45,489 nt of DNA, from the NCBI GenBank assembly GCA_947246355.1, contig CAMXQX010000003.1:1-45489 (forward strand), read 5' to 3'. Under the pieces are notes generated by a model, which did no database searches, was not told the DNA's origin, and worked only from the letters and a program-made list of their open reading frames with translations. Source of the stretch: an uncultured Bacillota bacterium (GTDB lineage Bacteria; Bacillota_I; Bacilli_A; RF39; UBA660). Shown here in pieces: positions 10,282-19,955 of this stretch. Numbering within the stretch: the first letter of the stretch is position 1; each line of letters opens with the position of its first letter. Position numbers and translations under genes: made by a program.

Positions 10282-10755
10282 ATGGAAGAATATGTTTTAA
10301 ACTTTTCAATTCCACAGGGTCCAACAGGCCCAGAAGGTCCGAATTTACCAATATGTTATGTTAATTACAATACGGTTACGAATCCAAAAAGACTCTCAAT
10401 AAAAGATACAAAAATGTTTCATACGAATGGTGAATTTTCTGTTAATGGGGATTCATTATCGGTGCAGGCTGGGACATATGAAGTCACATTTTGTGGAAGA
10501 ATAGATGTGAATCAAGATTTTCAGAGTAATATCATGGTTGCATTACAGGAAAGCTTAGGTGGAGGGTATTCACAACCAGTTAGTGGGATGACCATGGTTT
10601 TGGCGCCTGGAATAAACTGTATGCATTTTTCCGAAACAAGAATAATAACGCTTAGTGATGCAGAAGATATATTTGTAATTATTTCAAACAATAATGCAAT
10701 TTCCATTTCTGCTACAGTGTCAATGGGATCATTAATTTTGAAAAAAATAGCATAG
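10282..10755 (+). CDS. Collagen-like (BclA-type) protein, third paralog
   Basis: YVLNFSIPQGPTGPEGPN head, C-terminal domain ending SLILKKIA; aaggagaa RBS. Confidence 0.7.
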   Translation: MEEYVLNFSIPQGPTGPEGPNLPICYVNYNTVTNPKRLSIKDTKMFHTNGEFSVNGDSLSVQAGTYEVTFCGRIDVNQDFQSNIMVALQESLGGGYSQPVSGMTMVLAPGINCMHFSETRIITLSDAEDIFVIISNNNAISISATVSMGSLILKKIA

Positions 10756-10840
10756 ATTACAAGTTAGAAAATGATTTCCCATATTTATTATAAATTTTGT
10801 ACTATATTCTACTCTTGTTCAAATTAAAGATGTGATAGGA

Positions 10841-10869
10841 ACTCCGTTTCTTGGATATAGAAACGGAGT
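10841..10869 (+). terminator. Strong hairpin, probable terminator of the collagen-like gene
   Basis: Perfect 10-bp ACTCCGTTTC-ttggatata-GAAACGGAGT stem followed by ctttg (weak T tract). Confidence 0.45.
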
Positions 10870-10921
10870 CTTTGTAGTGTGCAAAAACGTTTTTATCAAT
10901 AATATCCTTAGTTTAGAATAC

Positions 10922-10954
10922 ATAAAAAAACTGATATTTCTATCAATTTTTTTG
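10922..10954. terminator. Bidirectional terminator between convergent genes
   Basis: aaaaaaaCTGATA-tttc-TATCAAttttttt. Confidence 0.65.
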
Positions 10955-10974
10955 TATGTATTTTATGAAATTAA

Positions 10975-11433
10975 TTATTCACAAGTCGCACCCATTGCTT
11001 TATAAAGGGCTTTGATGCCATCCACTTGCATTTTGCCATTTTTAACAAAATCTTTAAGTACAGGTTGATCTTTAACATATTGGTCTAAATTCATCTTATT
11101 ATAATCAATAGTTACAGTTGATACAACTTTACCATCTTTATTTTCGATGTTGTATTTATATCCACCATAGGCTTCGTCTGTTTTGCTATACATTTCATTT
11201 AGTTGTTTTTCAAAGGCTGATAACACTTCACTATTATCTGCTGTCACTAACTCTGTTGTCTCAACAGAATCAACGTTATCTCCTTTATAATTGATTACAT
11301 ATTTTGCTTCTAGGGTGTAACCACTCGCAACATTGTTTTGATTACTTGTGCATGTGATTTTTCCTGTTTTTTCCTTACCACAACCTGTTAAGCATAATGC
11401 TAAGATTGGTAATACTAAAATACTCTTTTTCAT
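10975..11433 (-). CDS. Lipoprotein, DUF1307-like
   Basis: MKKSILVLPILALCLTGCGK lipobox; YTLEAKYVINYKGDNVDSVETTE; aggaggat RBS on the minus strand. Confidence 0.75.
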   Translation of the reverse strand: MKKSILVLPILALCLTGCGKEKTGKITCTSNQNNVASGYTLEAKYVINYKGDNVDSVETTELVTADNSEVLSAFEKQLNEMYSKTDEAYGGYKYNIENKDGKVVSTVTIDYNKMNLDQYVKDQPVLKDFVKNGKMQVDGIKALYKAMGATCE

Positions 11434-11464
11434 AATATCCTCCTTTTCTTTTTTATTCTACCAT

Positions 11465-11504
11465 AAAATTATGCAAAATTCTACAAAATTTTACAAAATT
11501 TTAC
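11465..11504. repeat. Four tandem ~10-bp A/T-tract units (aaaattNNNc)
   Basis: aaaattatgc aaaattctac aaaattttac aaaattttac, exactly 10-bp register. Confidence 0.8.
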
Positions 11505-11681
11505 AAATAATTAAGAATATAGAAAGATATAGAATACAATTGCCAAATATTCCTATGATTTTATAGATAATGGAGGAATAAAAAAGAAAATAGAATAAAA
11601 CCCACTTTTTAAAAACAGTGTCTTTTTTTTTATTCTTTTTTGTTATATACTATAATTATAAGAATAATAAGGAGGGATCAC

Positions 11682-13268
11682 ATGGTATTAAGAAAACCTT
11701 TGGCTTTTTTAATTAAACATTTTAAGCTCATTCATTTTTTTCTAGTTGTTCTCTGTATTTTTTTAATTTATAAAACCAGTAGTATTCTTGTATTTATGAA
11801 TGAGTACATCACTTCCAATATTGGTGTTTTGAATACCGAAGTTGCAAACGTTTATATTACTCCTTTGATGTATCTTTTAATCTTAGTGATGATGCTGGGC
11901 TCTGCTTTAATATTAACCATTTTAAAGTTAAAAGATAAGCCTATTAAATTTTATATATTCAATATTTTTGCTTATGTTTTAGTCTTAGCTATTTTTTTAT
12001 ATAGTTATAGTTTACTGGAAACATTAGAAGATCGTCTTATTGAAATACAAACATTAGAACTTTGTAGGGATTTGTTGGTCTTATCTATCCTTTTTCAAAA
12101 TTTATCGTTGATTTGGCTTACAATACGAGCAGTTGGATTTGATATTAAAAGTTTTCATTTTAATGAAAATTTAGATGAACTTCAAATTGAAGAAGAAGAT
12201 AGTGAAGAATTTGAAGTGGATTTAGAAGTTGATAGACATTTATACACGAGATATTATCGTAAATTTAAACGATTTATGACATATATGTTCAAAGAAAATA
12301 AAATTTTTGTGATTCTTTTTATTTTAGTTTTTATAGGAATCTCTTGCTATGTTGTTTATTTAAACCATGGTGTATATGAAGAGGAACTCTCTCTAAATCA
12401 AACTTTTAGAACCAATGAATTCATAATAAATGTTGAAAATAGCTATTATACTACAACCGATTATGAAGGAAAAACGATAAAGAAAGATAAGGGCCTTGTC
12501 TTATTGAGAATCAATATTAAAGCAGGGGCTTCTAGTAAAAAGATATTTAAAACGGGACGACTTTCTTTAATAATTAATAAGCAACGATTTGCTGCAACTA
12601 CAGAGTACAAAGATAAATTTACTGATTTGGGTTATACTTACCTTTCAGAAGAAATTTCCAAAGAGGGAACGACTTATTTAGTTGCTTTTGAAATTCCCTC
12701 TACACTAAAAGATAAAAAAATGATAGTAAAATATACTGACATTAATGATTTAGAGGTCAATATTGATGTGACCCCTATTGATTTGACGAAAAAAAGAAAT
12801 GCGACAACGATTTTTTTGCCAGGTGAGATGGTTTTTGAAGAAAGCCCTATGCGAAAAAGCATTCTTACGATAAGAGAAGCAGACTTTGCAGATCAATTTA
12901 AAATAGAATACAATTATTGTTATGACAAGGAACACTGCTACGATTCCTATGAATATATAAAAACAACAACAGGGGATAGAACCACGAAAACTCTATTAAA
13001 AATCATAGGAAACCTTACGATTGATGCAACTTTAAATACAGAGCTTAATTCCAACATCTATAAATTCATGCAGTATTATGGAAGTATTGCATACAAAACC
13101 AATGGACAAACTAAAGTGATGACAGGTAGTTTTAAAAGAATTTATCCCCTAAAAACAGAAAATAAAAATGAGTACTATATAGAGGTGGATAAAGAGGTTT
13201 TAAATGCGGAGGAAGTAAGCCTTATTTTCAATGTTAGAGGTTACATTTACACATATCGCTTAAAATAA
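11682..13268 (+). CDS. Multi-TM membrane protein with C-terminal extracellular region, first gene of the Tad/T4SS locus
   Basis: Four N-terminal TMs, acidic linker, one TM, then a beta-rich ectodomain; aaggaggg RBS before ATG 11682 (ORF track start 11640 is an extension). Confidence 0.75.
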   Translation: MVLRKPLAFLIKHFKLIHFFLVVLCIFLIYKTSSILVFMNEYITSNIGVLNTEVANVYITPLMYLLILVMMLGSALILTILKLKDKPIKFYIFNIFAYVLVLAIFLYSYSLLETLEDRLIEIQTLELCRDLLVLSILFQNLSLIWLTIRAVGFDIKSFHFNENLDELQIEEEDSEEFEVDLEVDRHLYTRYYRKFKRFMTYMFKENKIFVILFILVFIGISCYVVYLNHGVYEEELSLNQTFRTNEFIINVENSYYTTTDYEGKTIKKDKGLVLLRINIKAGASSKKIFKTGRLSLIINKQRFAATTEYKDKFTDLGYTYLSEEISKEGTTYLVAFEIPSTLKDKKMIVKYTDINDLEVNIDVTPIDLTKKRNATTIFLPGEMVFEESPMRKSILTIREADFADQFKIEYNYCYDKEHCYDSYEYIKTTTGDRTTKTLLKIIGNLTIDATLNTELNSNIYKFMQYYGSIAYKTNGQTKVMTGSFKRIYPLKTENKNEYYIEVDKEVLNAEEVSLIFNVRGYIYTYRLK

Positions 13269-13327
13269 TGAAAAAAATGTAAAAATATTGAAAATTTATG
13301 TTAAAATAAAGTAGAAAGGGTGTTTTT

Positions 13328-13981
13328 ATGAAAAATTATGGTAAAATAGTGGTATTCATTGCTTTATTTCTATTTTGTCCTCGAAGTATAAAAGCACTCC
13401 TTTGTGAAAATGTAGATAAAGTAAGATACCAAGATTTAGCAAAAAATATCTCTTATAGTTATGATGCTATAGAAAAAAATGGAAATGTAAAATTTACGAT
13501 TACTTTTTCAAATATTCCAAAAAATTTTGCAATAAAGCATGTTGCTTTAAATCAATGGTTTGGTTATAAAGGTAATGAACTAAAAATAGAAAATTTAGAA
13601 CCGAATAAGAGTTACCGGTTTGATATTTTTGTAGAAGAGGGGGAAGGCTGTGACAATATTGTGATGTACACAATCAATATTAGTTTGCCTTTTTATAATA
13701 AATATTATAAGGATCCATTATGTGAAGGAATAGAGAGCTATAAATTATGCCAAAAATGGGTTCAGACCGATTACTCGTACGAAGAGTGGAAAAAACAGGT
13801 CAATAAGTATAGAGATAGTAAAGAAGAGACTATAGTTAAAGAGGAAGAAAAGAAAAATAATTCTTGGATAGAGAAAATAATAGAAGTATATGGAAACATT
13901 TATTACATTGTTTTACCTTTAATTATTGGAATTGGTGGTATAATAATATTTATATATAACAAAAAAAGAGATTTGTTTTAG
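13328..13981 (+). CDS. Secreted/membrane-anchored protein with C-terminal TM
   Basis: Signal peptide, ~150-aa ectodomain with 5 Cys, C-terminal TM (YYIVLPLIIGIGGIIIFIYNKKRD). Confidence 0.75.
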   Translation: MKNYGKIVVFIALFLFCPRSIKALLCENVDKVRYQDLAKNISYSYDAIEKNGNVKFTITFSNIPKNFAIKHVALNQWFGYKGNELKIENLEPNKSYRFDIFVEEGEGCDNIVMYTINISLPFYNKYYKDPLCEGIESYKLCQKWVQTDYSYEEWKKQVNKYRDSKEETIVKEEEKKNNSWIEKIIEVYGNIYYIVLPLIIGIGGIIIFIYNKKRDLF

Positions 13982-13995
13982 GAGGTGAAGTTTTT

Positions 13996-16900
13996 ATGAA
14001 AAGAAAATATGTAGAATATTTCATTTTCTTAATGCTTCCTTTACTAAGTATTAACTTATTTGTAGATAGCGTAAAAGCAGATGAAAAGTGTACAGCAAAG
14101 ACAAAACTGACGCAATATGGGGCTTTAACAGTAGACTCATTGAGTGGGAAAATAAAAGTTCCTCATAGAACATTTAATATTTATGTGGGGCAAACGGTTG
14201 CCTTTTGTATTGAACCAGGCAAGCCATTACGAACAGGAGAAATTGTTATTGAAAATGGTTGTTCGGATATGCCTGTTGAAGCAAAAAAAGCTTTAAACTA
14301 TTGTGCAAATAAAGGATGCAGCCCAGAAGAATACATAGTAGCGCAAATGTATATTTGGGGTGGAGATGTGCAGACTGCTGCAGAAGCCATTTGCTCTTAT
14401 CGTGGACAATCAAGAAAAGAATCTTGCATTTTAGCTGAATCAAAAAGTGGGAGCACTGCCCATAATATATATACAGCAGTCAGTGCAACTTCTGCTAGTG
14501 GGAACGATTTTATATGTTGGCAACCGAAAAATGCATCTCATCAAAAAACAGTAACAAAACAGGTTTCTTCTTGTAGATACTATTGTCCAGAAGACAAATT
14601 AAATAGTGGATTAGATATTACAGATTGTGTGATAAAACAAAAAAAATCTTATGATACTTGTGTAACAGAACTTTGTGGTACAGAAGCAAGCTGTTCGGGA
14701 AACTCTATTGAATTAACAGGGCGTTTGGCAGTATGTACAGACGATTATGAACCTTCTCATTCGATTTTTAGTGAAGCAATTGGCCCCAAGAGTACATCTT
14801 CTTCTGATTCTGATAAAGGTCGGTTAACGTATAAAGTAGCTGGCAGTGGAACATATTGTGCTTTATATTGCTTGGAAACGGCAGAAGCTGTTTTGCCAGG
14901 GGGCCTTGCCAATCCAATTCGTCTTGGCTCAGCGATTACTTGGCCAACATCAGACCAAACCAATACATCAAGATTTGGCAATAAGTTTCCACTTTACTTT
15001 CATGGACAGAAAGAATGTTATATTAAGGTTGCCCCTGATTTGACATTTGGACAAGGATGTGAGACAGACCCAGTTAAGACTTTCGCAGATTATAGAAAAG
15101 AATTAGAGGCGGCTTACAAAAAAAATACAACAGCGAAGAAAACGGTTGACAATGCGAATAAATATTTGACAGGGCATAGCAATGGGGCTACACTATCCTC
15201 TCTTACCAAAATAGATAAAACACCAGAAATTAACTATTTAGATTTAACAAATGAGGAAATTCGAAAAAAGGCAATTAAAAATTACAATGAATTAAAAAAA
15301 TCAAGTGCTCCAAATTTATTTTTAAGTTTTTTGAATACAGCTAAAGCTAACAAGAAGGCAGCAGAGGGAAATGTGACTAAAGTATGGCAAAAATACTGCG
15401 ATGGTAAAGGACAAGCAGCAACCGCGAGCCATTCTTGTACAGGTGGAGGTGTTTATAATGGAACAACTGGCACTTGTAGCGCTGGAACAAAGGTCACAAC
15501 TTATACCTGTCCTGATCATTATTCATTATCTGGAACACAGTGTAAGTGTACGAAAGATACAGCCAAAGAATTGGATGGAGGCAATACAAAATTTTGGGAG
15601 GAAGCCGTAAAGGCTTGGAATGCTGCTGTAAGTGTATTGACCAACAAGCATAATTATTATAATACCTATATTACTAAATTAAAGAAGACTGTCGATTTAT
15701 ATAATGAGATCTATTTATGTGCTACAGAGGTACCCAAAATATTTAAAGAGGACTGTAATGGAAGTGATACATGTCAATTCTATGAATTTGAAACATATGC
15801 CACTATGTCTTATACAGATGAGGGAGAGTATACAGAAGGTGCAGAGGGCGATCATACTTTGGTTTTAGAGCAGCCTGCGAAATATACTTGTCAAAACTGT
15901 GATTCTCCTGTTAATATGCATGCTCCAAATGACTTGCTAAGCTCCACTATTGAAAATAAAAGTGGTGGAACATGGCTTGTTGAAAATGGAAATACTTATT
16001 TTTCAGATAAAATCAAAGATATACAAAATAAAAAATTTGAGATTGATACAGGAAAAGTTATATATAGATTAGAGGATAATCTTTATAACTATATTGATAA
16101 AAATACGCAAAAATGGGAAATGGATCGACCAGAACATAACAATTATATAACAGATGGACTAGATAAGAATGGAAAATTTTTATATAGTAATCTGCCTACT
16201 TCTTTCAAAAATAAATTAAATAAGAAATATGATTTAATCATCAGAGAAATTGCATTAGGACATAAAAGTCAATTTACTTCGGAGACGTTGAAAGGGGTTC
16301 TTGATAAAGATTACGTTTGTCATTATACAGTAACTCCTAAAACAGATGATCCTTGTACCTGTCCACCAGGAACTTTAAATGCGGGTATGCGTTTAACAAG
16401 TATTATTGAGCAAAACGGGATGACCTGTGCAGAAGCACAATATGAGTATTGCAATAGAGATAATCCAGGCCCAGGGTGTGAAGAAAACTGTGAAATTTTT
16501 TGTGACAGTGACCCTACCATTGAAATTACCCCTTGTATAAATGAGGGAAAAACAAAAGCAGAGTGTGAAAAACTATTCTGTAGTGGGAATAATCCCCATT
16601 ATGTTTGTCCTTCTGGAAAGAACAAGGGTATGGATATTACAGATTGTGTTATGAAAACGATGACTAAAAATAAGAATTATAAATTGGAAGAGGCAAAAAA
16701 ATATTGTGAAAATCGTTTATGTAATTTAGATCAATTGATTATTTATCGTACAATTGACCTAAAAAATCCATTCCCAAGTTTGGATGCGGATGAACTAGCT
16801 ATTGCCAATTGGCCAGATATAGGTGCATTTAATTTAACAATTCACGGAAGGAAACCAGGCTCTAACTGGAATAGCACCAGTCTAGTACAAAATCGTATTC

Positions 16901-17223
16901 ATAAAGTGGTACGAGATATAGATAAAGTGGCAGACTATGAAATTTATAAACAAAAACCACTATATCATTTTGAATTAGATACAACAACGATTAAGCAAAT
17001 TCGTAGTTACAATAAAGAACAAGCAAAAAAAGGGTATGGATATAATGATTACAATTTAACATGCAATAAGACGATGGGTGACTCCAATTTGGGAGCAGGT
17101 TGTATCAGTTCCTTCGTTCATAATCCAACTTACGGAGGAGATACCAATGGTTCAAAAAGTCGTTGTGGAGGCATTAGCAATCCGAATCGATTAGTGGAAT
17201 GTCTTGCTGGAGGTGGATCATAG
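13996..17223 (+). CDS. Large Cys-rich secreted protein with N-terminal thioester (TED/TQXA-like) adhesin domain
   Basis: Signal peptide; VAFCIEPGKPLRTGE (Cys71) and IVAQMYIWGG (Gln117) match the spacing and context of internal-thioester adhesin domains; ~49 Cys by hand count; aggaggtgaa RBS. Confidence 0.75.
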   Translation: MKRKYVEYFIFLMLPLLSINLFVDSVKADEKCTAKTKLTQYGALTVDSLSGKIKVPHRTFNIYVGQTVAFCIEPGKPLRTGEIVIENGCSDMPVEAKKALNYCANKGCSPEEYIVAQMYIWGGDVQTAAEAICSYRGQSRKESCILAESKSGSTAHNIYTAVSATSASGNDFICWQPKNASHQKTVTKQVSSCRYYCPEDKLNSGLDITDCVIKQKKSYDTCVTELCGTEASCSGNSIELTGRLAVCTDDYEPSHSIFSEAIGPKSTSSSDSDKGRLTYKVAGSGTYCALYCLETAEAVLPGGLANPIRLGSAITWPTSDQTNTSRFGNKFPLYFHGQKECYIKVAPDLTFGQGCETDPVKTFADYRKELEAAYKKNTTAKKTVDNANKYLTGHSNGATLSSLTKIDKTPEINYLDLTNEEIRKKAIKNYNELKKSSAPNLFLSFLNTAKANKKAAEGNVTKVWQKYCDGKGQAATASHSCTGGGVYNGTTGTCSAGTKVTTYTCPDHYSLSGTQCKCTKDTAKELDGGNTKFWEEAVKAWNAAVSVLTNKHNYYNTYITKLKKTVDLYNEIYLCATEVPKIFKEDCNGSDTCQFYEFETYATMSYTDEGEYTEGAEGDHTLVLEQPAKYTCQNCDSPVNMHAPNDLLSSTIENKSGGTWLVENGNTYFSDKIKDIQNKKFEIDTGKVIYRLEDNLYNYIDKNTQKWEMDRPEHNNYITDGLDKNGKFLYSNLPTSFKNKLNKKYDLIIREIALGHKSQFTSETLKGVLDKDYVCHYTVTPKTDDPCTCPPGTLNAGMRLTSIIEQNGMTCAEAQYEYCNRDNPGPGCEENCEIFCDSDPTIEITPCINEGKTKAECEKLFCSGNNPHYVCPSGKNKGMDITDCVMKTMTKNKNYKLEEAKKYCENRLCNLDQLIIYRTIDLKNPFPSLDADELAIANWPDIGAFNLTIHGRKPGSNWNSTSLVQNRIHKVVRDIDKVADYEIYKQKPLYHFELDTTTIKQIRSYNKEQAKKGYGYNDYNLTCNKTMGDSNLGAGCISSFVHNPTYGGDTNGSKSRCGGISNPNRLVECLAGGGS

Positions 17224-17625
17224 ATGAAAGAGTCGATGTGGGGAACATATATCATAGGATTTGGAGTCATTGCGATAGCCTTTATCTTCTTCTTTCAAAA
17301 TGTTTCAAACACTTCAGAACAAAATTATGAACTATTGCAGGAAATTACAGAAGCAGCAATGTATGAAGCTGTGGATATGGCAACCTATAAAGCAACAGGA
17401 AATATTCGAATTGATGCTGAAAAATTTGCTGAAAATTTTGTAAGAAGATTTGCCCAAAGCGTTTCTTTAGGAAACTACTATATTATTGATATCTATGATG
17501 TCCAAGAATCCCCTCCCAAAGTTATTTTACGAATTTCAACAAAATTAGATAGTAACGTTGGGGGCGAATTGGTTGAATTTGACATTGTTGATAATATAAA
17601 TGCAATATTGGAAACTCCATATTAG
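17224..17625 (+). CDS. Small single-TM pseudopilin/TadE-like protein
   Basis: MKESMWGTYIIGFGVIAIAFIFFFQ N-terminal TM directly after a short Gly-ended leader; conserved position before CpaB. Confidence 0.55.
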   Translation: MKESMWGTYIIGFGVIAIAFIFFFQNVSNTSEQNYELLQEITEAAMYEAVDMATYKATGNIRIDAEKFAENFVRRFAQSVSLGNYYIIDIYDVQESPPKVILRISTKLDSNVGGELVEFDIVDNINAILETPY

Positions 17626-17634
17626 AAAGGATGA

Positions 17635-18513
17635 GTGAGTTATATGAATAATTTAGTTATTGCACTAAAAAGATTTTTTTCAAATAAAAACACGGTTACA
17701 ATATTAGGAGTACTTGCCGTTGTTTTGATCTTGTTTTTTGGATACCGTATGCAAATAAAAAAACAAGTAAACCCAATTAAAAATATTCCAGTAGCATCAC
17801 AGACCATTCAACCTAGGACCAAAATCACAAACGATATGATTGATTATATCGATGTTTCTCCTATTGTTTTACAATCCAATGTATATAGAAGAAAAAGTGA
17901 TATAGTGGATAAATATTCCAATTATAATACCGTTATTCCAGCAGGAAGCTTATTCTATCATGAGGCGGTTGTAAAAGAGGAAGATCTTCCAGATTCTGCT
18001 TTTGTAGAAGTCGAGGAAGGCCAAGTTCCTTATAACTTTCCTGTAACAACGGCTACTACATATGGAAACTCTATGTACCCAAAAAATTACATTGATATCT
18101 ATATGAAAGCTGTAAATGAGAATGGAGAATTAATGGTTGGGAAACTTATTGAAAATGTGAAAATTTTAGCTGTTAAGGATTCACAAGGACGTAATGTCTT
18201 TGAAAATTCCACAGAAGCAAGAACTCCAGCTTACCTTATTTTTGGATTGGAAGATGAACTTAATATTTTACTTAGAAAAGCAAGTTATATGAGTTCTTAT
18301 TCTGTGACGCTCTTCCCTGTTCCACATGGAGTAACAGTAAGTGGTGAAGAAGGAGAAACAATGGTAAGTTCTCAAACTTTAAAGAACTTTATTAATGCAA
18401 ATACAGTTCCAAATGATGAAATTAAAACCGATGTTACAGATACAAAGACAGAGGATAAAACAAACAACGACAAAACAACAACCAACGATAAAACTACAAA
18501 TAACGAAAGATAA
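17635..18513 (+). CDS. cpaB: Flp pilus assembly protein CpaB-like (SAF-type domain)
   Basis: N-terminal TM, then NIPVASQTIQPRTKITNDMIDYIDVS ... NTVIPAGSLFYHEAV SAF pattern; adjacent to cpaF. Start may be GTG 17635 or ATG 17644. Confidence 0.8.
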   Translation: MSYMNNLVIALKRFFSNKNTVTILGVLAVVLILFFGYRMQIKKQVNPIKNIPVASQTIQPRTKITNDMIDYIDVSPIVLQSNVYRRKSDIVDKYSNYNTVIPAGSLFYHEAVVKEEDLPDSAFVEVEEGQVPYNFPVTTATTYGNSMYPKNYIDIYMKAVNENGELMVGKLIENVKILAVKDSQGRNVFENSTEARTPAYLIFGLEDELNILLRKASYMSSYSVTLFPVPHGVTVSGEEGETMVSSQTLKNFINANTVPNDEIKTDVTDTKTEDKTNNDKTTTNDKTTNNER

Positions 18514-18521
18514 TTAAACAT

Positions 18522-19943
18522 ATGATGGATGGAATGTTTTCCCAAATTGATTTTGGGGCATTGAAAGAGTATTTGGAACAAGATGACATCACCGATATAT
18601 CTTATAGTAATGGTGGACAGATTTGGTTAAAGACATTATCACGTGGTATTTTTAGAATCGAAAATCCAGGAATTAACAATGCTTTCATCGAGAAACTTGC
18701 TTTCCAATGTGCCAATTGTATGGGAACAACATTCAATATGGCACATCCATTTCTAGATGCAGAAGGAACAGAATTGCGTCTTAACTTTGTGCATGATTCG
18801 ATTGCTAGAAATGGTGTTGCATGTGTTATACGTAAAACACCAGCGAAAATTCGATTGGAAAAGGATAAACTATTAGAGCAAAAATATGTAGAACTGGATA
18901 TTCATGATTTTCTAATTCAATGTGTTTTGGGACACTGCAATATTATTGTTTGTGGAGAAACTGGCTCTGGAAAAACAGAATTTGTTAAATATTTAGCAGC
19001 ACATACGAAAGAGGATGAAAAGTTAATTACCATTGAGGATACACTTGAACTTCACTTGGATCGCATTTTCCCTCACCGTGATATTGTTGCAATGAAAACA
19101 AATAATATTGCTTCTTACTCAGATGTGCTTGTAACTTGTATGCGGCAGAACCCAAAGTGGATTTTGCTTTCTGAAGTTCGTAGTGCTGAAGCTGTTTTAG
19201 CGGTTCGTAACTCAATTTCTTCTGGACATTACATTTTATCTACAATTCATGCAGACAAGGCTTCTAGTATTCCTAATCGTATGTATTCTCTTATGGAAAC
19301 CAATCAAGATATTGATCAATTTTTAAAGACAATTCATCGGTATGTTCAAATTGGTGTATATATAAGAGGCTATCAAGATAAGGTAACGAAACGGTTTGTC
19401 CGTGAAATTGCAGAGGTTACTGAATTTTTTGTAACGCGGGATAATAAAGCAGAGTATAATGAAATCTATAAAAAGAGCACAACAGGAAATGTAATACGTA
19501 GGAAACCATCCCAGTATTTGCTTGATTATTTGGATACGCAAGGTGTTACCTTGAATCCCAATTTGATCGAGGAAGGGGAATCGAGCGTTCCTAAAAATTT
19601 TAATACATTTTTAGAAAAGCCTAATGCGCAAAGCCCTACGTTTAATGAAATTTTAAAAGAGGAAAAAAATGGACAAGTGATAGGGAATGCAATTAACCAT
19701 TATCAAGGTGCACCAATGCAAAACGCATATGGACAAATGGGTGAGCAAACCATTTCTTCCCCTATAAATGCAAATTCTGTAAGTCAAAATACGCAAGGAC
19801 AAGAACAGGCTCTAAATCAAAACCAAGCGTTTGTCTTTGATGAAAATGGAACACCTATTTTTAATAGACCACAAGGTGGTTCTGTAGCCAATGTAGGTAT
19901 TAGTCAAGGTGGAGTTTTGTTTGATACAAATTCAAACGTATAG
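18522..19943 (+). CDS. cpaF: CpaF/TadA-type secretion ATPase
   Basis: Walker A VCGETGSGKTEF, Walker B-like ITIEDTLELHL, LLSEVRSAEAVLAVRNSISSGHYILSTIHADKASSIPNRM; Q/N-rich C-terminal tail. Confidence 0.95.
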   Translation: MMDGMFSQIDFGALKEYLEQDDITDISYSNGGQIWLKTLSRGIFRIENPGINNAFIEKLAFQCANCMGTTFNMAHPFLDAEGTELRLNFVHDSIARNGVACVIRKTPAKIRLEKDKLLEQKYVELDIHDFLIQCVLGHCNIIVCGETGSGKTEFVKYLAAHTKEDEKLITIEDTLELHLDRIFPHRDIVAMKTNNIASYSDVLVTCMRQNPKWILLSEVRSAEAVLAVRNSISSGHYILSTIHADKASSIPNRMYSLMETNQDIDQFLKTIHRYVQIGVYIRGYQDKVTKRFVREIAEVTEFFVTRDNKAEYNEIYKKSTTGNVIRRKPSQYLLDYLDTQGVTLNPNLIEEGESSVPKNFNTFLEKPNAQSPTFNEILKEEKNGQVIGNAINHYQGAPMQNAYGQMGEQTISSPINANSVSQNTQGQEQALNQNQAFVFDENGTPIFNRPQGGSVANVGISQGGVLFDTNSNV

Positions 19944-19955
19944 AAGGAGGTATAT

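Noticed and set aside
11465-11504. Tandem A/T repeats as a CRISPR array or plasmid iterons
   Set aside because: Units are only 10 bp with no spacers, and no rep or cas gene is near; phased A-tracts explain them better.
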